Shown piece after piece: positions 21,510 through 29,582 of a DNA stretch of 64,000 nucleotides. The stretch covers positions 15,597,034-15,661,033 of the forward strand of contig OZ024895.1 in the NCBI GenBank assembly GCA_964017195.1, in the 5' to 3' direction. The translations under genes and the position numbers were made by a program. This DNA is from Siderastrea radians (Eukaryota > Cnidaria > Anthozoa > Scleractinia > Rhizangiidae). Under the pieces are notes generated by a model that saw only the letters and a list, made by a program, of their open reading frames with translations, was not told the origin of the DNA and did no database searches. Numbering within the stretch: position 1 is the first letter of the stretch; every line of letters starts with the position of its first letter.

Positions 21510-22337
21510 TTAACAGTGGGACGTTTTTGAAGGGTGAGTTCTTGCCCAATAGTAGACCTTTGCCCTTTTTCTGAGCTTTTTTTTTTTCATTCCCATACCG
21601 AATGTATCCGGCCAATTCCCATAAAAAGGTGGAGTTCTATACATTGGCATTAACAAACCACCATCCTGATTATCATTGGTTAGTTTTGATATAGATCTGG
21701 GTGGTCTTTGTTTCGGTTGTCCCATCTGAGGGGCACCTTTACCAGTCATCTTCTTTATTGCCTCAATAGCCAAAGGGACTCCAATTGATGCAAGAAGAGT
21801 GCCCAAGAACCCTCCTGTCTGTACTTTTGTTGGTTTTATATGAACACCAGAACCTGTTTGTAGAGCATTTAATATATCCTTCTTTTGTTTGGTGGTCAAA
21901 AGATGTTTATATGCTATCAACTGATCGATTTTATTTTGTGGTATGAGGAACCCACCGGTTTGAACACCTTTTCCGGATATCTTCTTAACAATCTGAGATG
22001 CTCCTTCACTAGCTGCTCCAGCTAAAGCTGACAAACCGATGGTCTTAGCAATAGTGGGACCAAAAGTTCTTCCAAGCGTCAGAACTGTAGACAGAAGAGA
22101 TCCACCTACTTGCTTTCGAATGTTTGTTTTAGAAAGTTTAATGTCGATTCCCTTTTTCAATTTTCTATTTTTATCCAATCGCTTAACTATATTCTGAGGT
22201 ACGTATAGAGTGTCATTCCCAGATAGAGAGTCCTTCGTGAGCCTTAGAACTATTGTTTCTCTTTTATGATACGCGTTACTAAGATTCTTTTTCTGGTTCG
22301 GTGATAAACTAACTTTAATTTCGTATAGTTGTGTCAT
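21510..22337 (-). CDS. Minor virion protein with glycine-rich and hydrophobic segments (pVI/pX-like)
   Basis: 275 residues, starting in ATATTATATG. The N-terminal 75 residues form a charged domain (SLSPNQKKNL, LRLTKDSL). The rest has repeated VGGSLL/TGGFL motifs and hydrophobic helices (LGRTFGPTIAKTIGLSALAG, GTLLASIGVPLAIEAIKK), resembling the small membrane-active or core proteins of adenovirus-like virions (pVI/pX by analogy). After GMGMKKKK the frame passes an A11 tract (21577-21587 on the plus strand), and the last 22 residues look foreign; the family-like continuation lies in another register. Function is inferred. Confidence 0.65.
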   Translation of the reverse strand: MTQLYEIKVSLSPNQKKNLSNAYHKRETIVLRLTKDSLSGNDTLYVPQNIVKRLDKNRKLKKGIDIKLSKTNIRKQVGGSLLSTVLTLGRTFGPTIAKTIGLSALAGAASEGASQIVKKISGKGVQTGGFLIPQNKIDQLIAYKHLLTTKQKKDILNALQTGSGVHIKPTKVQTGGFLGTLLASIGVPLAIEAIKKMTGKGAPQMGQPKQRPPRSISKLTNDNQDGGLLMPMYRTPPFYGNWPDTFGMGMKKKKLRKRAKVYYWARTHPSKTSHC

Positions 22338-22414
22338 ATAATATATGTTAGATAAATTCTCTTTTAAAAAACATATTCATTTAAATTTTCATCAATGTTA
22401 AAAAACTTATTCAT

Positions 22415-23704
22415 TTAAACTATCATCAATTCGTTTCCAACTGTCTTAACAACAACCTCACTCTCGTAAAATACGATGCTATGAGCTCGGACGTTTGCTG
22501 TAGGGGCTACATTGAGACGATAATGGAGAATCAACTGTTTAGGATCTCTTGTCACTACCTCTTTTTGATATGTCAAATCGAAATATATTAATCCGTACAA
22601 ACTACTAAAATTAGATACATTAAGTTGTGTCCCAGAATTGTAATCGTTTTTACGAAATGCATAACTCATGAGATCATTGAATATCCTGATTTTAGAATCT
22701 ACATCGTATTCTAGTTCGGGATAGAACGTGTTGTTTCCATATTCTAAACGACAACTCGAGAGAGAGCTATTAGCGTCAGCAGCATTCAACTTGAAAGTGT
22801 CAAACAAATACGGACTTCTCTCGGATTCATCATTATTTGGTCCGTCTGTCCGCTGGAGATATATAAAAACGTGTTTAACGTTGTCGATAGCTGGACTGAT
22901 TTGAAACATGTTCTGAATAGCTCTGGTATTTGCTGACTGATTGTAGAGATCTCGCATAAATGTCCAGGTTGTTGGCTTAAGAAACTCTGAAACGAAATTA
23001 CTATACATGCTGTCTTTTGGGATTAATCTAGGGAGCCAAAGATACAATCTCTTCACTACAACACGACCAGCGTCTGTGCCATTTGCCATGTGAATCAATT
23101 CACTGTCTTCGTTAAGTGTAAGTTCAAATGTGAGCTGCATTGGGGGCAACATTTTTTTTTCTAATTCTTGGAAAAAACTGTATCGGTTCAACGGTATCAT
23201 CTCGTTAATCGATTTAGCTCCTCCGCCGCCGTTATTCTGATGAGCCTGGGTTAAAATACGACGGGCTTCGAATCCTGCATTTGTATTTGCTGTAGTTCCG
23301 TCAGTATCAAGATACCAGAATGAATTCTTTCCAACGGATCGACTGAAGTCATCGCTGTATTCAAGGAGATTTTTGACATTCGTTATTCGATGCAAATTAT
23401 CACTCTCATACACGATTTTGCCTGAAGATTTGATAACCATATGCCTAATAAGTGACTGAGATCCGTTTATCATGGTGATGCGATCTGCTGCAGCATATCC
23501 AGTACCATCTGCCTTTTTTTGAAGCTCTTTGGTTACTTCGAAATACCCATTAAAAAAATCGAACATAGTCGACCTATCGTTGATTGTGAATCTGTAACCC
23601 GTCTTTTTCTGTGATTGATTGTTAGCAGGTTTCTCAATGACATTGTCCAAATGGAAACGAACGTATTCATATCTTTGTAAATTATCACTTGTTCTGAAAC
23701 TCAT
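22415..23704 (-). CDS. Major capsid protein (double jelly roll)
   Basis: 429 residues from the ATG at 23704, which follows CTAAACTATCAATATATA, the start signature used by its neighbours; an earlier frame to 23746 has only a TTG. The sequence matches the hexon-like Polinton capsid protein: YVRFHLDNVIEKP near the N-terminus, VIKSSGKIVYESDNLHRI, RLYLWLPRLIPKDSMY in the middle and YFDLTYQ...RAHSIVFYESEVVVK at the end. It should form the pseudohexameric capsomers of an icosahedral shell. No break is seen. It lies directly after the core-protein gene and before the minor virion gene, same strand. Confidence 0.9.
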   Translation of the reverse strand: MSFRTSDNLQRYEYVRFHLDNVIEKPANNQSQKKTGYRFTINDRSTMFDFFNGYFEVTKELQKKADGTGYAAADRITMINGSQSLIRHMVIKSSGKIVYESDNLHRITNVKNLLEYSDDFSRSVGKNSFWYLDTDGTTANTNAGFEARRILTQAHQNNGGGGAKSINEMIPLNRYSFFQELEKKMLPPMQLTFELTLNEDSELIHMANGTDAGRVVVKRLYLWLPRLIPKDSMYSNFVSEFLKPTTWTFMRDLYNQSANTRAIQNMFQISPAIDNVKHVFIYLQRTDGPNNDESERSPYLFDTFKLNAADANSSLSSCRLEYGNNTFYPELEYDVDSKIRIFNDLMSYAFRKNDYNSGTQLNVSNFSSLYGLIYFDLTYQKEVVTRDPKQLILHYRLNVAPTANVRAHSIVFYESEVVVKTVGNELMIV

Positions 23705-23747
23705 TATATATTGATAGTTTAGATAAAATTCACTTTTTAATAACATT

Positions 23748-24119
23748 TTATCGTCTTAATCCAGTACCAGATATAAGTCTATTCAGAATTGTGTTGTAAT
23801 CCTCTTCTTGTTTCGGTTTAGTAGGTTTGGTTGGTTTCATGGTTTTATTCATTGATTGTTTAGTTGAACCGTGTAATTTTCTCATAATAAGCTCTCCGCT
23901 TTTTTCAGCTGCTTTTTTTCCCAGTTTGTCTCCAGCATGTGAAATACTAGATTCAAGCGCTTTTTTGGCAAAAGGTTTTAAAACCTTTTCTGGAACTTTA
24001 CTTAACACCCTTCCAACTGGTTTGAAAATGTTATCAACAATGATCCCAGATCCTTTATGTTCATAAACAAATCGTCCAAGTTTTGGATGATAAATTCGCT
24101 TGTATTCATACGACGACAT
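23748..24119 (-). CDS. Small basic structural protein
   Basis: 123 residues starting in GTTATATATG. HPKLGRFVYEHKGSGIIVD is followed by lysine-rich amphipathic helices (KVPEKVLKPFAKKALESS, GKKAAEKSGELI) and a TKPTKPKQEED linker. A protein of this size and charge beside the capsid genes is usual in Polintons; a DNA-condensing core or scaffold role is plausible but unproven. Confidence 0.6.
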   Translation of the reverse strand: MSSYEYKRIYHPKLGRFVYEHKGSGIIVDNIFKPVGRVLSKVPEKVLKPFAKKALESSISHAGDKLGKKAAEKSGELIMRKLHGSTKQSMNKTMKPTKPTKPKQEEDYNTILNRLISGTGLRR

Positions 24120-24137
24120 ATATAACTATTAGTTAGA

Positions 24138-24899
24138 TTAATCTCTCTTCTCTCTTAAAATCAAACTGAATGAAGTGTCACTATGATTAAGATCTATGAT
24201 TCTTCGTTTACCGTCGGTGATATAAATCCGAATTTTATTAATCGTATTTTTATTGACAGGATTGAACTGTACTCGTCTTGGCTCTTGTGTGAAACTATAA
24301 CTCGGGGTGAGAGTTGAGGTACTGAAACTATATATAATATCCGTTTCATCACCATCAACTAGACTTTCGGATATGAGGTCACAATGAACGTTCAAGATTT
24401 CCCTGTCTTGAGAGAGATTAGGAATGTAATCTCCAACATTTTCACTACTTGTTAGAATCCTTTTATTGAAGCCAATTAAATCATTGAAATCGGATACAGT
24501 AAGATCTAATCTGTAATTTGAGGCAAGTGTTATTATTGTCCTGAATATTGTGTCGTCAAACTCGAGAGTGATAGGATATTGGGGGTTTGATGAGGTCCCT
24601 GTTTTTGTTTTTTCTTTGATTAAATTGTCAAAATCGATGTAGTTCCATACTCCTTCGTTGAATATAATTTCCGTCCAATTAGTACCACTATCAGACGAAT
24701 ATCTTATTTTCTGATTATTGAGTTCTTTAGTCACATTAAACCAAGTAAATGACATCGAAATGATTCGGTCGAGGCCGATTTCATATTGTCGATTCGGATC
24801 GAGAATTATCGGATTGATGTATTTGATTATGAAATCACTCGGTTTATTACCATTCTTGTCTCTGACTGAATGGGATGATAAGATAAGTTGTCTATCCAT
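24138..24899 (-). CDS. Minor capsid protein (penton-like, single jelly roll)
   Basis: 253 residues. The N-terminal LILSSHSVRDKNGNKPSDF and the C-terminal DLNHSDTSFSLILREKRD are characteristic of the Polinton minor capsid protein. The predicted fold is mostly beta. It would occupy the fivefold vertices. The start is in TAATCATATAATGG. Order on the minus strand: late-domain protein, penton, core protein, major capsid. Confidence 0.85.
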   Translation of the reverse strand: MDRQLILSSHSVRDKNGNKPSDFIIKYINPIILDPNRQYEIGLDRIISMSFTWFNVTKELNNQKIRYSSDSGTNWTEIIFNEGVWNYIDFDNLIKEKTKTGTSSNPQYPITLEFDDTIFRTIITLASNYRLDLTVSDFNDLIGFNKRILTSSENVGDYIPNLSQDREILNVHCDLISESLVDGDETDIIYSFSTSTLTPSYSFTQEPRRVQFNPVNKNTINKIRIYITDGKRRIIDLNHSDTSFSLILREKRD

Positions 24900-24911
24900 T
24901 ATATGATTAGT

Positions 24912-25898
24912 TTACATAAAATAGTTTTTGTATATTTTGTTATATTGCGACCTGTTCAAAATAGAGTTTTTTAACAAGATGTCGAGAAGTGCGACACCTG
25001 TATTTCTTAGTTCAATGCTATTATTTCCGGCAACCATTGATCCGATAATCAGCTCAAGTTTTTTAATCATTTCTGTCGGATTGTTGAAAAACTGGAATTG
25101 TCCACCTCTTTTTATTTTTTTCTTCAAACCAGATCCTTTAATATTTTTCAGTTTTTGATTGTTGTAATCGATATAATCAGTAAGAACCTTTCTTGTATCT
25201 TGAATAATTTTTCTTCGATATTGAGCCTCAGCTTCAGTGATTGAACCACTATTTAATTTTTTAGTGACACTAGAAGAATAACCACTAAGTTTCAAACGTT
25301 GATCTTTAGCATTTTTCAAGATTTTGTTCAGATAAGCTTTACTCTTTTTATTATCCATATCCTTTTCTGTTAGACGTAATTCAACATCATTGTAGTTCGG
25401 AATATTCAATTTATCTAAAACTTGGTTAATTGCATCCTCCTCGAGAATGTTATAATCAGGTCCTTCTTCTTCGTATTCAGGTGGAAGATCTTCAGGTTCA
25501 TACATAAATGCTGGATGTATATACATTTGTTTTTCACCTGATGCTAAATCCTCGAGGACATCTTCATAACTTGGAGGTTTTGGAACCAATTGTTTGTCAT
25601 TTTGTGGTAGAACTTGATCACCAAATAGATCTTCCAATCCATAATCAGGCACTTCATCATCAATAGCTATTCCATAATCTGGAACAGGTCGCTTTTTCTT
25701 TGGTAATCTTCTGAACGGTGCTTTTGGGGCTGTAAGTTCCTTTAACTCAGATGTTATAGGTTTGAAAAGTTTCTCTGCCTCGACTTCACCCATTTGATCA
25801 GATATCGTTTTTTGTTTTATTGTCTCTCTTACTGTGTTAATCTTTTTACCAAGCTCGGATCGTTTCTCAGCCATTTCTTTCCATTTGAGTAAACTCAT
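24912..25898 (-). CDS. Conserved Polinton protein with two PPxY late domains
   Basis: 328 residues, first gene of the leftward block. The N-terminus is a basic helix (WKEMAEKRSELGKKINTV). The acidic middle has two DYG repeats (VPDYGIA, VPDYGLED) and two PPxY motifs (KPPSYEDV, DLPPEYEEE), sequences that recruit Nedd4-type ubiquitin ligases in retroviruses and adenovirus pVI. The C-terminus (FFNNPTEMIKKLELIIGSM, LLDILLKNSILNRSQYNKIY) is the conserved part of this Polinton family. Possible role in assembly, egress or trafficking. Start in GTAAACAAATGATATAATG. Confidence 0.7.
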   Translation of the reverse strand: MSLLKWKEMAEKRSELGKKINTVRETIKQKTISDQMGEVEAEKLFKPITSELKELTAPKAPFRRLPKKKRPVPDYGIAIDDEVPDYGLEDLFGDQVLPQNDKQLVPKPPSYEDVLEDLASGEKQMYIHPAFMYEPEDLPPEYEEEGPDYNILEEDAINQVLDKLNIPNYNDVELRLTEKDMDNKKSKAYLNKILKNAKDQRLKLSGYSSSVTKKLNSGSITEAEAQYRRKIIQDTRKVLTDYIDYNNQKLKNIKGSGLKKKIKRGGQFQFFNNPTEMIKKLELIIGSMVAGNNSIELRNTGVALLDILLKNSILNRSQYNKIYKNYFM

Positions 25899-26026
25899 TA
25901 TATCATTTGTTTACATAAAATTTCGTATTTTGTTCGGAAAAATTAGGGTTATCATATATAAAAACGCTCGCATAGCGTGTCGCATAGCGTGTCGCCATGC
26001 GATAAAATTGTATAACATAGTATCAT
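25899..26026. promoter_or_regulatory. Central divergent promoter region of the Polinton
   Basis: This 128-bp gap separates the leftward and rightward gene blocks. It holds a TATA-like TATATAAAAACGC (25955-25967) about 60 bp before the ATPase ATG, two tandem copies of GCATAGCGTGTC (25970-25993) followed by a partial GCCATGCG, and an AT-rich start box on each side. The TATA-like sequence recurs in both terminal repeats. The tandem GCATAGCG units are candidate factor-binding sites. Confidence 0.6.
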
Positions 26027-26668
26027 ATGAAGATTCAAAATTACGACATTCAAGATGATGAAAACAACGATTTTGTTCAATTAAAGAGTTTCATGCCAAA
26101 CCGATGTTTCGGGATGCTTATTTGTGCTCCCTCTGGTGGTGGCAAGACTAACCTTTTGCTTGATATGATATATAGGCTTCTCTATTTTGATAAGATATAC
26201 CTTTATGCTCGAAATCTCTCCCAAAGCAAATATAAGCACCTGTTGAAATCTCTTGAGCCAATATCAAAAGAGGTCGGTTATGACGTGATAAAAGCAAGTA
26301 ACGATGAAATCATCCCTCTGACAGATTTGTCTGATGAAAACCAAAAATTAATCATATTTGATGACTATTTGAATACAGGTAAGAAAAATGACGAACGGAT
26401 ACGAGACTACTTCACCAATTCAAGAAATAAAAATTGTTGTTGTATATATTTGAGTCAAAGCTATTACGGAACCGATAAAACAATAAGACTGAATAGTTCA
26501 CATTTTTGTGTTTTTGATTTTCCTTCTATAAACGAGCAATCGATGATTTGCCGAGAACTGAACATAAATAAATCAGATTATCAGAAAGCTACTAAGGATC
26601 CATATAGTTTTTTGTATGTTGATAAGGTCAAAAAAAAGGTAGCCCGAAATTTCGACGAAAAAATCTAA
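26027..26668 (+). CDS. A32/FtsK-HerA-type genome-packaging ATPase
   Basis: 213 residues. Walker A is CAPSGGGKTNLLLD (about 32-42), Walker B is KLIIFDDYL (about 108-116), and the sensor/arginine-finger region follows in IYLSQSYYGTDKTIRLNSSH. It would pump element DNA into preformed capsids. It is the first gene of the rightward block, starting in AGTATCATATG and fed by the central promoter. No break seen. Confidence 0.92.
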   Translation: MKIQNYDIQDDENNDFVQLKSFMPNRCFGMLICAPSGGGKTNLLLDMIYRLLYFDKIYLYARNLSQSKYKHLLKSLEPISKEVGYDVIKASNDEIIPLTDLSDENQKLIIFDDYLNTGKKNDERIRDYFTNSRNKNCCCIYLSQSYYGTDKTIRLNSSHFCVFDFPSINEQSMICRELNINKSDYQKATKDPYSFLYVDKVKKKVARNFDEKI

Positions 26669-26679
26669 ACTAATATTAT

Positions 26680-27084
26680 ATGAGTTATACAAACGGTATT
26701 CTTAATCATGTTGATTCTCAAGGACAAGGGCAGATAGGCCCTAGAGGGTTGCCTGGGTTACCTGGTCCTAAAGGCGATAAAGGCGATAAAGGTGATAAAG
26801 GTGATAAAGGCGATAAGGGTTCAAAAGGTGATAAAGGGCCACAAGGACCCCAGGGCCTAAAAGGCAACAAAGGCGACAAAGGCGACAAAGGTGATCGTGG
26901 ACCTCAGGGTAGTGCTAGTGGTTCATCTGATATTGACATGCAAAATAAGTACAGTATCTTGCGATTGAAAAGCAACCCATATCCTGTCCGCGGCGATTTG
27001 ACGAAGGCAATAAGCTATCAAGATATGAAAATATCTTTCTTTCCAGAAAAGAGGGTGGACAAATGGAAGCAAATATTGATATGA
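26680..27084 (+). CDS. Collagen-like stalk of a fibre protein (5' part)
   Basis: 134 residues starting in TCTAAACTAATATTATATG. About 20 uninterrupted Gly-X-Y triplets (GLPGLPGPKGDKGDKGDKGD onward, rich in GDK) make a collagen-like triple helix. After it comes SDIDMQNKYSILRLKSNPYP. The frame then runs out near an A-tract at about 27028-27031, and the following fibre ORF opens in another register. It is likely the stalk of one fibre gene whose frame is interrupted here. GDK triplet repeats also appear in collagen-like fibres of giant viruses. Confidence 0.8.
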   Translation: MSYTNGILNHVDSQGQGQIGPRGLPGLPGPKGDKGDKGDKGDKGDKGSKGDKGPQGPQGLKGNKGDKGDKGDRGPQGSASGSSDIDMQNKYSILRLKSNPYPVRGDLTKAISYQDMKISFFPEKRVDKWKQILI

Positions 27085-28952
27085 ATAATAATACAATTTT
27101 CAATGTGAAAGACCCCACACAGGCAGATCATGCAACAAATAAAAAATATGTCGATAACCAACTTGTGAAAAAATTGGATAAAGGAGCTAAAATTGATATG
27201 AAAAATAAATCAATTATCAATCTTAATCTTCCAACAAACCAAAGAGACGCCGCATGTGTAGAGTTTGTTAACTACAGACTTAGTGAAACACAAAAAAATT
27301 ATCTCAAACTTGATGGCACAACAAGCATGTCTGGAAACTTGAATTTAAATAACAATAAAATTGTTAACTTACAAACCGATTCAAAAAATTCGAAATCCGC
27401 AGTTAATGTTGAGTTAATGGAAAATGAAATAACAACTATGAGAGATCTTGTCACTCAAAAAATTCATGAATCTCAGATCATTAATTCAGGACAAAAACGA
27501 GACGCCTTCAGATATTTGATGGAAGACACTGATGAATCTTCGAGTGAAAACAATATCGAGGTTTTGGGTATTGTTGATTTTTCCAATTCTCCACATCAAA
27601 TTAATAAAAAAGCTTACCAACTTAAACTCTTGTTTGAAAAAGGCTCACCCAACCAGTACCAGTCACGCCTCGGTTTTAACCTTTATAAACTTCCAGTCGG
27701 TTACTATACTTTGGTCGTTGAATGGTTTCCGCCTGAAATGAGTGAGTTGAGTGTGGCAGTGCAAGGCACTACGATTTCAATTTCTAATTATGCAACAAAA
27801 ACATTCGAAACGTACACCAAAACAGTTATCAATTTTCACAGATGGGGTAGCTCACCTCCACAATTCCTTTATCTTGATTTGCACGGTACAGTCAGTAAAC
27901 AATCGTTTTTAACAATTGGGCATTTAATTGTCTATGGTGTTAAAGAAACACTTTCAAACGTTGACCCAAGTGTCTATGACACCGCTTTTGTTATTGAAAA
28001 TGGCAAAATGGTGATGGAAACGGATCTTGATTTAAAAAATCATAAAATAATCAATTTAGACGATCCATTAAATGAAGGTGATGCCTGCAATAAACGTTCT
28101 TTGAATATTGTGGAAACAAAATTAAATGATTTATCATCAAATTTATCAGAAACTTTATTCTGGGAAAGTTATCAACTAGCTGATTGTTTATACAAAATAG
28201 ACCGTGGTCTTCCAACTGAGGTTACTTTTGATAATTCAACTAGAGCAGTATCAGATCTTTTTGATCAATCTCTTAAAGAAAATGATTCTAATCAAACAAC
28301 ACAATCAGCTAAACCAATTTTATGTACAAAAGCCGAAAAAATCAATTATCGATATTATTTAAAATTCGATGGAAATAAGCGAATGTTATCAAACATAAAT
28401 TTAAATCCTGGTTCTGGACAAGCTGATATAGTTAATGTTTTCATTGTTTATCGATTGAATTCATACACAGGATCTTATGTCGTTCGTAATGGACTTTTCG
28501 GACATGATAATGGAGGGTGGGACAAATTCATAACCTTTTCACCTAATAAATCGATGATAATCTCTGGTACTACTGGTAACTATATTGTTATTGGTTCAAG
28601 TGCTTATAGTGGTACAAATCCAATAGCTAATTACCAATCAAAAGCTAATGCTGGTGAACTGAATAAATGGATTTGTTTGTCAATTCACTGGGATGTACCT
28701 GGTGGTAACAACGCTTCTGAAACATGGTGTAACGGCAAAAAATTAGCTAATTTTACAGCAAGAACATCACAAGGAAGTACCAACATGACATTTGGAGATT
28801 TGAATCCCTCTGGTATTGCAGGCTTGAAAGGTGATATAGCTTTTTATTGTCTTTACAAAGGTAAAAATCTTACTGAATCAAATATCAAACTTCACCATTA
28901 CGTTCTTTGTAGATGGTATGCTGTTGATCATGATCCGATTTCATTCAATTAA
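27063..28952 (+). CDS. Tail-fibre-like shaft and lectin-like head
   Basis: 629 residues with an ATG at 27063 and an open frame further upstream. The shaft has at least four repeats of the type (I/L)D(M/L)xNxxIxNL...P...A.N..YV (residues about 5, 44, 88 and 320), the trimeric pattern of phage and NCLDV tail fibres. Two beta-rich domains follow: one at about 165-300 (GIVDFSNSPH, YQSRLGFNLYKLPVGYYTLV) and a C-terminal one at about 430-629 (NVFIVYRLNSYTGSY, GDIAFYCLYKGKNLTESNIK), which looks like a concanavalin/LamG-type lectin head. It should be the receptor-binding spike. Together with the collagen ORF it forms one module. Confidence 0.75.
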   Translation: MEANIDMNNNTIFNVKDPTQADHATNKKYVDNQLVKKLDKGAKIDMKNKSIINLNLPTNQRDAACVEFVNYRLSETQKNYLKLDGTTSMSGNLNLNNNKIVNLQTDSKNSKSAVNVELMENEITTMRDLVTQKIHESQIINSGQKRDAFRYLMEDTDESSSENNIEVLGIVDFSNSPHQINKKAYQLKLLFEKGSPNQYQSRLGFNLYKLPVGYYTLVVEWFPPEMSELSVAVQGTTISISNYATKTFETYTKTVINFHRWGSSPPQFLYLDLHGTVSKQSFLTIGHLIVYGVKETLSNVDPSVYDTAFVIENGKMVMETDLDLKNHKIINLDDPLNEGDACNKRSLNIVETKLNDLSSNLSETLFWESYQLADCLYKIDRGLPTEVTFDNSTRAVSDLFDQSLKENDSNQTTQSAKPILCTKAEKINYRYYLKFDGNKRMLSNINLNPGSGQADIVNVFIVYRLNSYTGSYVVRNGLFGHDNGGWDKFITFSPNKSMIISGTTGNYIVIGSSAYSGTNPIANYQSKANAGELNKWICLSIHWDVPGGNNASETWCNGKKLANFTARTSQGSTNMTFGDLNPSGIAGLKGDIAFYCLYKGKNLTESNIKLHHYVLCRWYAVDHDPISFN

Positions 28953-28966
28953 TATAATAATATTAT

Positions 28967-29080
28967 ATGAGAACAACAACTTTAATCAATGAAATTATTG
29001 ATAGTATCGAGAAATTGGTTCAAAACATCAAAAAATTATACCATAGTATTAAATTATCATTCAAGAAGAAAAAAATGTAA
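28967..29080 (+). CDS. Putative 37-residue basic peptide
   Basis: An ATG in the same start signature (AATAATATTATATG) opens 37 codons: an amphipathic N-terminus (TLINEIIDSIEKLVQNI) and a basic end (LSFKKKKM). It lies between the fibre gene and the membrane-protein gene on the same strand. No homologue is recognised; the start box is the main reason to list it. Confidence 0.4.
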   Translation: MRTTTLINEIIDSIEKLVQNIKKLYHSIKLSFKKKKM

Positions 29081-29093
29081 CCGTATAATATAT

Positions 29094-29582
29094 ATGGATA
29101 AACGTAAAAACATATTCAATTGGAACCATGTGTCAGAAAAATTAACTGATGATCAAATATCTGAGTTGAAAGCATTGTATAAATTCTATCATAAGAAATA
29201 CTGGCTTTTCAAAATGACTTACAAATATTTCAAAAAAGCAGAACTTGCATGTAATATTGGATCTGCTTTATTGGTAGTAACAGGAACAGTAGTTGGTGGT
29301 GTAACACTAAACCCTATTCCTCTTGGGGTAATATCTGGTACTGGTATATTGCTTAAAACATTTTCAGAGGCTAAAAATTACAAAAGAAAGATTGAGATGT
29401 GTAAATTCGCGTACACCTCATATGAAAAGGTTTTAACAGATTTGCGGTCCTTTATGAGAGGACTGGAGTATAATGACAAAGGATTCCTTGATTATGTCAA
29501 AGTTCTCGATGATATAATCATTGATATGTGTCCGTTAACTGACAAATTTGAAAAGAAATATAATAAGGTGTTCATCCAATAA
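29094..29582 (+). CDS. Putative membrane protein
   Basis: 162 residues from the ATG at 29094, which is in GTAACCGTATAATATATATG; the open frame extends upstream to 28989 without that signature. A charged helical N-terminus (LTDDQISELKALYKFYHKK) is followed by a hydrophobic hairpin (CNIGSALLVVTGTVVGGV, then NPIPLGVISGTGILL), a lysine-rich turn and helices to the end. The arrangement resembles SLATT-like two-helix membrane proteins, but I cannot assign a family. Its stop codon overlaps the converging gene by 11 nt. Confidence 0.6.
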   Translation: MDKRKNIFNWNHVSEKLTDDQISELKALYKFYHKKYWLFKMTYKYFKKAELACNIGSALLVVTGTVVGGVTLNPIPLGVISGTGILLKTFSEAKNYKRKIEMCKFAYTSYEKVLTDLRSFMRGLEYNDKGFLDYVKVLDDIIIDMCPLTDKFEKKYNKVFIQ

